Source: Tissierella_B sp964485455 (lineage in GTDB: Bacteria; Bacillota; Clostridia; Tissierellales; Tissierellaceae). Taken from it: DNA of 16,315 bases. Both the position numbers and the translations under genes were made by a program. Of the stretch, positions 6,105 through 15,055 are shown in pieces (the stretch's first letter is position 1; each line of letters begins with the position of its first letter). The notes under the pieces are model-generated. The model made no database searches, was not told where the DNA came from, and saw only the letters and a list, made by a program, of their open reading frames with translations. The stretch is taken from NCBI GenBank assembly GCA_964485455.1, contig CAZAJU010000043.1, positions 1-16,315 on the forward strand, written 5' to 3'.

Positions 6105-8483
6105 TTATTTAATCTCAACGACGGTGACTCCATCTCCACCCTCACCATATTTTCCAGCTCTAAAGGTTCTTACATGCTTATGATTTTTTAGGTAAGCTTT
6201 AACCCCATCCCTTAAGGCTCCTGTTCCCTTACCATGTATAATGTATACCTCATTTAAGCCAGCTATATATGAATCATCAAGATATTTATCTATTTCTAAG
6301 ATAGCCTCTTCGATATTGCTTCCTCTAAGGTCTATTTCGCTTTTTATACTCTTTGATTTATTGCTTACCATCTTCTTTGACTTGAAAGCAGACTTTGCAC
6401 TGTCATTTGACTCTGACATCCTCAATGTGGATATATTAACATTTACTTTCATAATACCAACTTGAACTTCAAGATTGCCCTTTTCATCAGGCACACTTAT
6501 TACCGTTCCAACTTGATTTAAGGATAAAACTTCCACAGTATCTCCAACTTTTAAATTCTTTGGAGGCTTAGAGGATTTTTTATTAAGTACATCCTTGGTA
6601 ACAGCACTTTCAGCCTTGTTAAGTCTTTCCTTAAGCATCTCTCTTGCTTCTTGAAGTTGCTTGAATTTATCCTTTTCTATGGAGTCAGTAATACCTCGAA
6701 GCTCACCAACTATTAACTCAGCATCTTCCTTTGCATTTCTTAAGAGGTCCCTCGCCTCTTCTCTAGCCTTTTGAAGGATATTCTCCCTCATGTCCTTTGT
6801 TTTTTCCTTTTCTATGGATAAACTATTCTTTAAGCCTTCGATTTCCAGCTTTAGCCTTGCTGCCTCAACTTTATCCTCCTCTAGTTGTCTTCTGTCCTTA
6901 TCCATAGCTTGTAGAACATCTTCAAACTCAATATTCTCTTTGGAAATCAGATTTCTGGCATATTCGATAATATAATCCTGAAGTCCAAGACGCTTTGATA
7001 TTTCAAATGCATTAGACTTGCCTGGAACGCCTATTAAAAGCTTATAGGTAGGACTTAAAGTTTCTACATCGAACTCCACAGATGCATTTCTAACCCTATC
7101 TGTTGTAAGGGCATAAAGCTTTAACTGACTGTAGTGGGTTGTGGCAATGGTTCTAATATCTCTTTTCAGCAGATTATCCAATATGGACATAGCTAGTGCT
7201 GCACCTTCTGTTGGGTCTGTACCGGCTCCAAGCTCGTCAAATAATACAAGGCTATTATGTTCAATGTTATTTAGTATATCCACAATGTTTACCATATGAG
7301 ATGAGAAGGTAGATAGACTTTGTTCTATACTCTGTTCATCACCAATATCTGCAAATACCTGATTGAAAACTGGAATTTCAGAATTATAGTCTGCTGGTAT
7401 GTGAAGACCTGCCTGTGCCATTAGATTAAACAATCCCACCGTCTTTAAGGTTACAGTCTTTCCTCCAGTATTTGGACCTGTAATGATTAGGGAGTTGAAG
7501 TCCTTACCCATATATATATCTATAGGAACAACATTCTTTATGCCTAAAAGGGGATGCCTTCCTTTTTTTATATTTATATATCCTTTATCATTGAGTATAG
7601 GTCTGGTTGCCTTCATTTCCAGAGCAAGTTTGCCCTTGGCAAAGATAAAATCAAGCTCTTTTAATATCTTCTCATTATAGGCGATGGCAGTTGATTCAGT
7701 GGCCACAAGATTGGAAAGTTCTGCTAAAATCCTTTCGATTTCTTCTCTTTCCTTTATCTCCAATTCTCTAAGTTGATTGTTCAGTTCAACTACAGCAATT
7801 GGTTCAATAAATACAGTTGCTCCACTTGATGACATATCATGAACAAGTCCAGGTACACTTCCTCTGTTTTCTTGTTTAACAGGGATAACATACCTGCCTT
7901 CTCTCATGGTGACTATACTATCTTGAAGATATTTCTTTTGGCTTTGAGAATTTATAATGGAATTAAGCTTATCCTTTACAGCTTCATTCTTTGAAACAAT
8001 CTGTCTTCTTATACTCCTTAAATTAGGACTTGCATTATCCGATATTTCACTTTCGTTGATTATTGCATTGTTTATTTCATCCTCTATATGCTTAAATGCT
8101 CTTAGGGATTCAACTAAATTCTCTATTATGGGATAAGAAGGAGACCTATCCTCCTTGGTTTCCTTTATATAGTTTTTTAACCCCCTAGTTACCCTTAGGG
8201 AATCAGATATCTTCAAAAGAGCACCGGGTGATAAACTTCCTCCTATTTCTACCCTCTTTATCTCAATAGCTATGCTATTTATGCCATAGAGAGGAGGATT
8301 ACCCCTCTGAATCAGTAGAGAGAGAGCTTCTTCTGTTTCCTGCTGTAGTGTTTGAATCTGATTAATATCAGTAATAGGTCTTATAGTTGATGCATACTCC
8401 TTCCCAAGTTGTGATTCTGCCTTTTGGATTAACAAATCTATAACCTTATTAAATTCTAATACCTTTAAACTCTTCTCGTTCAT
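6105..8483 (-). CDS. mutS2: MutS2 ATPase/endonuclease
   Basis: MutS2 is a MutS homologue without the mismatch-recognition domain. It has been linked to suppression of recombination and, in Bacillus, to splitting of collided ribosomes. The 792-residue protein has the core/lever region (about 1-300), the ABC-type ATPase with Walker A GPNTGGKT (336-343), signature region GDEQSIEQSLSTFSSH (381-396) and Walker B LVLFDE (412-417), a charged coiled coil (about 515-640), a small KOW-like beta segment (about 645-700), and a C-terminal Smr nuclease domain (716-792) with DLRG (718-721) and HGKGTG (750-755). All key motifs are intact. It lies 8 bp after the U32 gene and is clearly co-transcribed. Full family length was observed. 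Confidence 0.97.
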   Translation of the reverse strand: MNEKSLKVLEFNKVIDLLIQKAESQLGKEYASTIRPITDINQIQTLQQETEEALSLLIQRGNPPLYGINSIAIEIKRVEIGGSLSPGALLKISDSLRVTRGLKNYIKETKEDRSPSYPIIENLVESLRAFKHIEDEINNAIINESEISDNASPNLRSIRRQIVSKNEAVKDKLNSIINSQSQKKYLQDSIVTMREGRYVIPVKQENRGSVPGLVHDMSSSGATVFIEPIAVVELNNQLRELEIKEREEIERILAELSNLVATESTAIAYNEKILKELDFIFAKGKLALEMKATRPILNDKGYINIKKGRHPLLGIKNVVPIDIYMGKDFNSLIITGPNTGGKTVTLKTVGLFNLMAQAGLHIPADYNSEIPVFNQVFADIGDEQSIEQSLSTFSSHMVNIVDILNNIEHNSLVLFDELGAGTDPTEGAALAMSILDNLLKRDIRTIATTHYSQLKLYALTTDRVRNASVEFDVETLSPTYKLLIGVPGKSNAFEISKRLGLQDYIIEYARNLISKENIEFEDVLQAMDKDRRQLEEDKVEAARLKLEIEGLKNSLSIEKEKTKDMRENILQKAREEARDLLRNAKEDAELIVGELRGITDSIEKDKFKQLQEAREMLKERLNKAESAVTKDVLNKKSSKPPKNLKVGDTVEVLSLNQVGTVISVPDEKGNLEVQVGIMKVNVNISTLRMSESNDSAKSAFKSKKMVSNKSKSIKSEIDLRGSNIEEAILEIDKYLDDSYIAGLNEVYIIHGKGTGALRDGVKAYLKNHKHVRTFRAGKYGEGGDGVTVVEIK

Positions 8484-8492
8484 ATCTCACCT

Positions 8493-10901
8493 CTATAGGA
8501 TACCTCTAAAGTAGTGCCCATTGGTTATAGAAGTATCATATCTAAACTCTTCTATAAAATCCTTTACACTATTTGTATCCATATTTCCATTTATGCAATC
8601 GTAGAAAGCCTTTTGAACCTTACCAATTCCCTCTACTTCATTGGTGAAATCCAATCTAAACATATCAACTCCTGCATTCTTTATGGCATCTATGCTATCT
8701 AATACCATAAGCATAGCTGAATTATAAATAGTTGTCATGCTATCTACTCTGTTCATCTTAAAAGTAACTCCCATTCTATCCTTTAAGCCATAACCCTTCG
8801 CAAAGTTACATGTACTACATTCACTGTCATCCTTGCAACCTTTAACTAAAGCCATTGGACAATTCTTCATCACCATTACTGGCAAGTATCCGTAGACAAT
8901 TGCCTCCAAGCTTCCACCCACATTCTTAGTAATTTGACGAATTTGAGTAAGATTTAATTCAGGTGATAGGGTCAAGCTCTTTAAATCAAGTGACTTTAGG
9001 TAATCTACTGTAAATGAGTTGAAAGCATTTAATCCAATATCCCCATGAATATCTATATCAAATCTATCCTTGAAGAATTTAAGTGTTCCTAAGTTTGAAA
9101 CAGAAATGCCATCCAAATTTTTAGTGGATTTAACAACATCCCATATTTTATTTAAATCCTTGTTATACAAAATCCTTTCAGTCCAAAGATATGCTTCTTT
9201 ACCATGTTCCTTTATTGAACCTACGGATTCCTGAAGACCTTCTGTAAAACCTAAATAGACTCTATCCAGCTTATTTAAGTCCAGCTTATTAAACTGTTCC
9301 TTGCTAAAAACTCTAACAGTAAGCCTATTGTTTAAAATACTCTTATGGGAAAAAACAAAGTATTTTTGTTTTTGATTGTTAAAGTCCACATCTGACACTA
9401 TTTCTCTTTTATTATAATCCTTTAGCTTATTTTCAAGAATTTCTATAGCTTCACGTCTTAATCCATTTATTGTGCTTACAGGAAGAAAAGCATTATCATC
9501 AAGGTTTATAGTTAACTTATCTATTTCATAAGTGGTATCTCCAAGCTTTGAAAGTTGTTCAGTAACCTTTTCTAAGCTGGTTGCCACTTTTTGACTCTTT
9601 TCTACTCTCTTTTCACCTAATGCTTCTACTAGGATATCCCTATACTTAATAATAAGCTTTGGTAAATCGCCTACATGTCCATAGAACTCCATATCGATTT
9701 TATATTTTATTTCCTTATTTATAAAGGATTCCCTAGCCTTATTTAAAAGCCTAGTGCTGGATGTTCTATATACAAATGTTCCAGCTTCTATATATCCAGG
9801 TTTTTCAAGATGAATTGTACTTCCCTTCTTAGCGGCAAAAGGTGCTTTAATACCTCTATTTTCACCGCTCTTTAGTAAAAACTCCATCCCATCGCCCTGG
9901 TCTAAGTCTTCAAATAGTTCAATATAGACCTTGTATTTATCAGCTTTAACAACTTTACCAAGTAGAGTCCCTCTATTATCAGGCCTTTCAGGAGTGACAA
10001 AATTCTTGCCAAAGTCCCCAAAAGTAAGTCCTCTAGTAAAGCCCCTATTAAATATCTGTTCTACGTCTTTCTTATCCTCTAAATCAAGGGTATCTTTTCC
10101 GTTATCGATTACCCTTCTATATGCATTAACAACAGTTGCAACATACTCCGGTCGTTTCATTCTTCCTTCTATTTTTAGGGAAACCACTCCATTTTCAATT
10201 AATTCTTCAACCTGGTCCAATGTATTTAAATCCTTTGGTGATAGGGCATGAACCTTATCCCAGTCCTTTACCAGGTTGCCATTTTTGTCCATTATGGAGT
10301 ATTTCATCCTACATGGCTGAGCACACATACCTCTATTGCCACTTCTTCCTCCAATCATACTACTCATAAGGCACTGGCCAGAGTAGGATATACATAAGGC
10401 TCCATGTATAAAGGCTTCAAGGTCTACATCCGTATTACTACTTATATGAGCAATCTCATCAATAGGGGTCTCTCTAGCAAGTACAACCCTTGAAAACCCC
10501 ATTTCCTTTAAGAATTCTGCTCCATATAGGTTGTTTATAGTCATCTGTGTGCTGCCATGAAGCTCTAGTTTAGGAAACAGTTTTTTTACCAGCTGTGCAA
10601 AGCCTAAGTCTTGAACTATAATAGCATCTACATCTATATCATGTAGAAACTTAATATATTCTATAATATCATTCATTTCACTATCATCTACTAAAGTATT
10701 GACAGTGATATACACTTTAACATTTCTAAGATGGGCATATTTAATAGCCTCCCTTAATTGTTCATCATCGAAGTTGGAGGCAAAATGTCTTGCATTAAAT
10801 AGCTTTCCACCTAAATAAACTGCATTAGCCCCATTTTGTACAGCAGCATATAATGATTCTTGGCTGCCTACAGGCGCTAGTAATTCAATATCTTTTTTCA
10901 A
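8493..10901 (-). CDS. U32-family protein (long, DUF3656-containing; RNA hydroxylase type)
   Basis: This is an 802-residue cytoplasmic protein. The N-terminal half is the U32 barrel (LLAPVGSQESLYAAVQNGA, then SLKIEGRMKRPEYVA at 241-255) with four conserved cysteines, C170, C177, C193 and C197. In E. coli TrhP and RlhA the equivalent cysteines bind an iron-sulfur cluster needed to hydroxylate tRNA U34 or 23S rRNA C2501. A DUF3656-like region follows (about 385-510). The last 290 residues look like a second, degenerate U32 barrel with another cysteine set, C681, C689, C695 and C698. The peptidase label is historical, and RNA hydroxylation is inferred from family knowledge. The start is TTG at 10901, with AAGGAGGAG (10911-10919) 9 nt upstream and no better start in frame. 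It sits 27 bp after zapA. Confidence 0.88.
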   Translation of the reverse strand: MKKDIELLAPVGSQESLYAAVQNGANAVYLGGKLFNARHFASNFDDEQLREAIKYAHLRNVKVYITVNTLVDDSEMNDIIEYIKFLHDIDVDAIIVQDLGFAQLVKKLFPKLELHGSTQMTINNLYGAEFLKEMGFSRVVLARETPIDEIAHISSNTDVDLEAFIHGALCISYSGQCLMSSMIGGRSGNRGMCAQPCRMKYSIMDKNGNLVKDWDKVHALSPKDLNTLDQVEELIENGVVSLKIEGRMKRPEYVATVVNAYRRVIDNGKDTLDLEDKKDVEQIFNRGFTRGLTFGDFGKNFVTPERPDNRGTLLGKVVKADKYKVYIELFEDLDQGDGMEFLLKSGENRGIKAPFAAKKGSTIHLEKPGYIEAGTFVYRTSSTRLLNKARESFINKEIKYKIDMEFYGHVGDLPKLIIKYRDILVEALGEKRVEKSQKVATSLEKVTEQLSKLGDTTYEIDKLTINLDDNAFLPVSTINGLRREAIEILENKLKDYNKREIVSDVDFNNQKQKYFVFSHKSILNNRLTVRVFSKEQFNKLDLNKLDRVYLGFTEGLQESVGSIKEHGKEAYLWTERILYNKDLNKIWDVVKSTKNLDGISVSNLGTLKFFKDRFDIDIHGDIGLNAFNSFTVDYLKSLDLKSLTLSPELNLTQIRQITKNVGGSLEAIVYGYLPVMVMKNCPMALVKGCKDDSECSTCNFAKGYGLKDRMGVTFKMNRVDSMTTIYNSAMLMVLDSIDAIKNAGVDMFRLDFTNEVEGIGKVQKAFYDCINGNMDTNSVKDFIEEFRYDTSITNGHYFRGIL

Positions 10902-10928
10902 GAGAGAATACTCCTCCTTAGTTCTACT

Positions 10929-11468
10929 TTAAGCCTCTAAATAGAGTCTTAATTCATTTAATTCTTTTTTAACTTCTACCAATTCCATGTTGCTTTGGAA
11001 ATTCTTATCCTGGAGTACTTTATTCTGCTTTTTATATTCCTCTATTTCCAGTTCTTTTTGCTCTAGTTCTTCTTTAAGCTTAGTTACTTCGTTATATTGA
11101 CTTTCTACGGAAAGTTTGGTCTTAATAGCTTCATCCTTGAATTCCAGGCATTGTTTTTCAAGCTCTAGAATCTTTTTTTGTGCATCCTCTAGCTCCTTTG
11201 AAATTCCACCAAACTTCTCCAAAGGTTCTTTAGATTTATGCTCTAACTCCTTTAGTTTGGCATTGGTTTTTGAAAGTTCATCTGCAATATTTAGTGCAGC
11301 AAGTGTTGCGGCCATAGTTTGATCGAGCCTATCATTCTTACTTGTTAAACTCTTTATATGTTGATCTACATAATAAGCAAGATTTCTAACATAGCTCTCA
11401 TCTTCTGCACCAACTACAAAAAAGTTACGACCATCAATACTTACGTTAATTTTTCTTTTATTGGACAT
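10929..11468 (-). CDS. zapA: ZapA-like cell division protein with long coiled-coil tail
   Basis: ZapA binds and bundles FtsZ protofilaments at the division site. Residues 1-75 match the ZapA domain (KINVSIDGRNFFVVGAEDE, YVRNLAYYVDQHI, then TMAATLAALNIADELSK). Residues about 68-178 are an uninterrupted, highly charged coiled coil. The 179-residue length is well above the 85-110 residues of classical ZapA, though long forms are common in clostridia. The start is ATG at 11468, with GGAGG (11476-11480) 7 nt upstream. The longer GTG frame from 11495 would place this ribosome binding site inside the gene. It begins a run of close-spaced genes with the U32 protein, mutS2 and argS, a neighbourhood shared by many clostridia. 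Confidence 0.88.
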   Translation of the reverse strand: MSNKRKINVSIDGRNFFVVGAEDESYVRNLAYYVDQHIKSLTSKNDRLDQTMAATLAALNIADELSKTNAKLKELEHKSKEPLEKFGGISKELEDAQKKILELEKQCLEFKDEAIKTKLSVESQYNEVTKLKEELEQKELEIEEYKKQNKVLQDKNFQSNMELVEVKKELNELRLYLEA

Positions 11469-11475
11469 TACTACA

Positions 11476-11480
11476 CCTCC
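11476..11480 (-). promoter_or_regulatory. Ribosome binding site deciding the zapA start
   Basis: GGAGG on the minus strand lies 7 nt before ATG at 11468. It argues for this start over the upstream GTG at 11495, and the ZapA domain alignment starting at KRKINV agrees. Confidence 0.8.
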
Positions 11481-11509
11481 AAATTTACAGAACACTTTTA
11501 TTAATTCCC

Positions 11510-11536
11510 AAAAAAGGGTAGAAAAAATCTACCCTT
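11510..11536 (-). terminator. Intrinsic terminator after pheT
   Basis: On the minus strand a 9-bp perfect stem, AAGGGTAGA (11528-11536) with TCTACCCTT (11514-11522), has a five-T loop and is followed by a TTTT run. The left arm overlaps the pheT stop codon (11535-11537). It should end the pheST transcript and separate it from zapA, which begins about 40 nt further on. Confidence 0.88.
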
Positions 11537-13928
11537 AGAAACTTCTTAATTTAGCATCTATATTTTGTTCTAAATCCATTATTATACTCTCTTGGATTTG
11601 GTTTACTTCATCATCCGTTAGAGTTCTTTCATGAGATCTATAGGTTATAGAATATGCAACGCTTTTTAATCCCTCTTGAAGTTGATTTCCCCTATAGATA
11701 TCAAATAGCTTTACACTTTCTAAAAGCTCACTGCCATGCTTTAAAATAATCTTTTCAATATCCCCAACCATTACTTCCTCTTTTACAACAACTGCTATAT
11801 CCCTTGTCATTGGAGGATATTTTGGAAGAGGTGTATATTTTATTTCTAAATTTGTATACTCAACTATTTTACCAAAGTCTAACTCAGCTATATAAACTCT
11901 ACTCTTAACATCGTAGTTTTCCATAACAGTTGGATGGATTTCACCCATTATTCCAAGATAATCTCCATTATAGAACAGCTTGGCAGTTCTACCTGGATGG
12001 AATGTAGGATTATTTTCTTCTCTCTCAATTTCGATATTTCTAATTCCAAGTTTTGACAGAGCATTTTCAACTATATCCTTTATTTCGAAGAAGTCAGTTT
12101 CTCCATATAGACCTAAGCAAAGCTTCTTATTTTCATCAGGTAGCTCAGTTATAGGAAGGTCTTTAGGTATAAAGGTATTTCCAATTTCAAAGGCATCCAT
12201 GGATTCAATACCTTTATTGTAGTTTCTAGCTAACAAATCTAGCATATTAGGTATAAGAGTCGTTCTCATGGAACTATAATCTTCTCCAAGTGGATTAATT
12301 AGCTTTATATACTTTCTTAAACTATCAGTTTCACTTAAGTTTATTTTATCATATGCTTTAGGACTAATAAAGGAATAGGTCATTACTTCATTTAATCCAA
12401 GACCTTGAAGTATTGTCTTTACCCTATCTTCTAATACTATCTTATAAGGCTTTTCTCCTCTGGTCAAAGCTCCTAGAAGTGGTTTGCTTTCTATATTATG
12501 GAATCCATAAAGTCTACCTACTTCTTCAATAAGGTCTGCTTCTATTTCAACATCCAATCTATAGGTTGGCACCTTAGCATGAATTAGCTCTCCATCGAAG
12601 GATGATTCAAGGCCTAATCCATTAAGGCTTTTTAGCATATCCTCAACTGATATTTCAACACCTAATAAAGGTCTTGCTCTTTCTGGTCTTAAAGCAATAT
12701 GCTTTGGTTCAGCCTTCTTGTTATAAACATCTATATGGTTCTTAACAACAGTACCAGCACCTATTTGTTCTATAAGCTGGCAAACTCTTTCCACTGCAAT
12801 TTCCCCTAGATTAGGGTCTATTCCCTTTTCAAATCTAGTTGAAGCTTCAGTTCTAAGTGAAAATTTCTTAGATGTCAACCTAATGTTTCTACTATTGAAA
12901 TTCGCACCTTCTAGTAATACGGTTTTAGTACTATCCGTAATTTCAGAATCTAATCCTCCCATTATGCCAGCAAGGCCAATAGGATTGTTTGCATCAGCAA
13001 TTATGATATCCTTTGTATCAAGGATTCTTTCTTCACCATCAAGAGTAGTAAGCTTCTCACCTTCATTTGCTTGTCTTACGATTATCTTTCTTCCTTGGAG
13101 ATTATCTAGGTCAAAAGCATGTAAAGGCTCCCCATATTCAAGCATTACGAAGTTAGTTACATCAACAATGTTTGAAATAGGTCTTACTCCTGCTTCCATC
13201 AATCTTTGTTGCATCCATAATGGTGATTTCCCGATTTTTACATCCTTTATAACCCTTGAATAATACCTAATACAATTATCAGTCTGGATTTCTATGCCAT
13301 TTGCATAATCATAGATATCATCAACCTCATTTTCAATCTTGATATTAGGCTCCTCTAGCTTGTAATCAAAGGTAGCAGCAGTTTCTCTAGCCATACCAAT
13401 AATACTTAGACAATCAGGTCTATTTGGTGTTATTTCAAATTCAATAACTTGGTCATTAAGTCCTAGTACTTCCTTTATATCAAGTCCTAACTCATATTCT
13501 TTATCAAGTACATAGATTCCATCTCTAAACTCCTTAGGAATTACACTATCTGTAAACCCTAATTCTTTTAATGAGCATAGCATTCCATAAGAATCTACCC
13601 CTCTGAAATCTGTTAATCCAATCTCTTTACCAGGTAGCTTTGCTCCAACCTTTGCAACAGGTATGTAATCCCCTACCTTAAGATTCTTTGCCCCCGTAAC
13701 GATTACTAGTTTTTCTTGACCTACATCAACATTGCAGATTATTAGTTTATCTGCATTTGGATGGTCCTCTAGGGATAAAATCTTGCCCACAACTACATTT
13801 TCTATACCCGGATTAAGGGATATTATCGATTCTACATGGGAACCGGATAGTGTAAGACCATCAGCCAATTCCCTAGCACTTTTTTGAGTATTTATATAAT
13901 CTTTAAGCCATTTTATTGGTAATAGCAT
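11535..13928 (-). CDS. pheT: Phenylalanyl-tRNA synthetase beta subunit
   Basis: This is the beta subunit of the alpha2-beta2 PheRS, and it performs tRNA binding and editing. The 797-residue protein has the family's domain order: the N-terminal B1 region; the EMAP-like tRNA-binding domain (about 40-150, VVVGKILSLEDHPNADKLIICNVDVG); the B3/B4 editing domain (about 210-390, with DVTNFVMLEYGEPLHAFD); the B5 domain (about 400-475); the catalytic-like core (about 490-680, RTTLIPNMLDLLARN); and the FDX-ACB anticodon domain (about 700-797, PLPKYPPMTRDIAVVV). The length is standard. AAGGAG precedes ATG at 13928, and pheS ends 15 bp upstream, so the two are co-translated. It is followed by a strong terminator. 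Confidence 0.97.
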   Translation of the reverse strand: MLLPIKWLKDYINTQKSARELADGLTLSGSHVESIISLNPGIENVVVGKILSLEDHPNADKLIICNVDVGQEKLVIVTGAKNLKVGDYIPVAKVGAKLPGKEIGLTDFRGVDSYGMLCSLKELGFTDSVIPKEFRDGIYVLDKEYELGLDIKEVLGLNDQVIEFEITPNRPDCLSIIGMARETAATFDYKLEEPNIKIENEVDDIYDYANGIEIQTDNCIRYYSRVIKDVKIGKSPLWMQQRLMEAGVRPISNIVDVTNFVMLEYGEPLHAFDLDNLQGRKIIVRQANEGEKLTTLDGEERILDTKDIIIADANNPIGLAGIMGGLDSEITDSTKTVLLEGANFNSRNIRLTSKKFSLRTEASTRFEKGIDPNLGEIAVERVCQLIEQIGAGTVVKNHIDVYNKKAEPKHIALRPERARPLLGVEISVEDMLKSLNGLGLESSFDGELIHAKVPTYRLDVEIEADLIEEVGRLYGFHNIESKPLLGALTRGEKPYKIVLEDRVKTILQGLGLNEVMTYSFISPKAYDKINLSETDSLRKYIKLINPLGEDYSSMRTTLIPNMLDLLARNYNKGIESMDAFEIGNTFIPKDLPITELPDENKKLCLGLYGETDFFEIKDIVENALSKLGIRNIEIEREENNPTFHPGRTAKLFYNGDYLGIMGEIHPTVMENYDVKSRVYIAELDFGKIVEYTNLEIKYTPLPKYPPMTRDIAVVVKEEVMVGDIEKIILKHGSELLESVKLFDIYRGNQLQEGLKSVAYSITYRSHERTLTDDEVNQIQESIIMDLEQNIDAKLRSF

Positions 13929-13943
13929 TCTTTCACTCCTTCC

Positions 13944-14966
13944 CTAGAATTGTTCCAAAAATCTATTGTCATTGTCGAATAATAATCTAATATCCTTTAG
14001 TCCATACTTAACCATTGTGATTCTATCTACACCCATGCCGAAAGCAAAGCCTGTATATTTTTCTGAATCGATACCACAATTTTCTAGAACTTGCGGATGA
14101 ACCATACCACAACCTAGCAGTTCCATACTCCAACCTGTAAAGTTGCATACCGGACAACCTTCTCCCCTACACTTAAGACAAGTAACATCAACTTCTGCAC
14201 TTGGTTCAGTAAATGGGAAATGATGAGGTCTATATCTGGTCTGCATATCATGGCCAAATAGCTCCTTTATAAAAACATCAAGGGTGTGTTTTAAATTTGC
14301 CATAGAGATATTCTCATCTATAACTAGACCTTCAATTTGGTGAAACATTGGAGAGTGTGTATCATCTACATCATCAAACCTAAATGTTCTTCCTGCAGAT
14401 ACCATTCTTAAAGGTGCACCATATTCTTTCATTGCCCTTATCTGAACAGGTGATGTATGAGTTCTTAATAAAATGTCTTCTGTTATGTAGAAAGTATCAG
14501 AAAGATCTCTTGAAGGGTGATTATCAGGTGAATTTAAGTCATCAAAATTATTTTTAACTGTTTCAATTTCAGGTCCAGGTAATACCTTAAACCCCATACT
14601 AATAAATAAATCTTCTAACTCCTCTATAGTAGAGAGCAACGGATGTCTGTGTCCAAGCTTCTTCTTCTTATTAGTTACAGTAATATCTATTTTTTCATTA
14701 GCTAGCTTTTCGGCTAATGCTTTGTTCTTCAAGGTCTCTTTTACATTGTTAATGGCTTCTTCGATTTCAGCCCTTATTTCATTTGCAACCTGTCCGATAA
14801 CAGGTCTTTCTTCTGCTGATAATTTCCCCATTTCTTTGAGCACTTGTGTAAGCTCACCTTTTTTGCCGAGATATTTAACTCTCAAGCTCTCAAGGTCAAC
14901 AAGCTCATTTATATTATTTATACTATTTATAGCAAGCTCTCTTAATTCTTGAAGCTTTTCCCTCAT
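13944..14966 (-). CDS. pheS: Phenylalanyl-tRNA synthetase alpha subunit
   Basis: This is the catalytic alpha subunit of PheRS, which joins phenylalanine to tRNA-Phe. The 340-residue protein begins with an N-terminal coiled coil (about 1-90), followed by the class II core: HPL (108-110), motif 2 GRTFRFDDVDDTHSPMFHQ (192-210), FPFTEPSAEVD (250-260), and motif 3 with GFAFGMGVDR (306-315). A four-cysteine insert, C263, C266, C271 and C274 (CLKC..GCPVC), resembles the zinc-knuckle-like segment of many PheS proteins. AAGGAG (14974-14979) lies 7 nt before ATG at 14966. A strong promoter and a terminator-like hairpin precede it. No T-box leader fits in the 85-bp gap, although T-boxes often control this operon in Bacillota. 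Confidence 0.97.
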   Translation of the reverse strand: MREKLQELRELAINSINNINELVDLESLRVKYLGKKGELTQVLKEMGKLSAEERPVIGQVANEIRAEIEEAINNVKETLKNKALAEKLANEKIDITVTNKKKKLGHRHPLLSTIEELEDLFISMGFKVLPGPEIETVKNNFDDLNSPDNHPSRDLSDTFYITEDILLRTHTSPVQIRAMKEYGAPLRMVSAGRTFRFDDVDDTHSPMFHQIEGLVIDENISMANLKHTLDVFIKELFGHDMQTRYRPHHFPFTEPSAEVDVTCLKCRGEGCPVCNFTGWSMELLGCGMVHPQVLENCGIDSEKYTGFAFGMGVDRITMVKYGLKDIRLLFDNDNRFLEQF

Positions 14967-14986
14967 CTTAATACTCCTTTCGTTCT

Positions 14987-15012
14987 AAAAAACAAGACCT
15001 TTAAAAGGCCTT
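14987..15012 (-). terminator. Terminator-like hairpin in the pheS leader
   Basis: On the minus strand AAGGCCTT pairs with AAGGTCTT (one G-U pair) around a 3-nt loop, UUA, followed by G and six U (14987-14992). It fits an intrinsic terminator closing the ktr-methyltransferase unit. It also lies just downstream of the predicted pheS promoter start (about 15020), only 20 nt before the pheS ATG. It could therefore also act as an attenuator on pheST. Confidence 0.75.
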
Positions 15013-15026
15013 AAATCCATTACTAA

Positions 15027-15055
15027 ATTATAGCATTCATAGTATCAAAACTCAA
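15027..15055 (-). promoter_or_regulatory. pheST promoter
   Basis: The minus strand has TTGAGT (15050-15055, 4 of 6), a 17-nt spacer, and a perfect TATAAT (15027-15032) preceded by TGC, which gives an extended -10. The -35 overlaps the methyltransferase stop codon (15052-15054). The predicted start is near 15020, giving a leader of about 54 nt that contains the terminator-like hairpin. Confidence 0.78.

Noticed and set aside
9931..10251. Plus-strand open frame of about 100 codons inside the U32 gene
   Set aside because: It lies wholly antisense to a well-supported conserved gene, has no ribosome binding site of note and shows low-complexity Ser/Leu-rich composition, as expected from a shadow frame.
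11493..11495. GTG at 11495 as zapA start
   Set aside because: The strong GGAGG at 11476-11480 is correctly spaced for ATG at 11468, and the ZapA domain begins after that ATG.
12883..13263. Plus-strand open frame of 126 codons antisense to pheT
   Set aside because: It is a reverse-strand shadow of a fully conserved pheT region, with no promoter or ribosome binding site seen.
14967..15051. T-box riboswitch before pheS
   Set aside because: The gap is only 85 bp and no T-box core motif was seen; a T-box leader needs about 200 nt.
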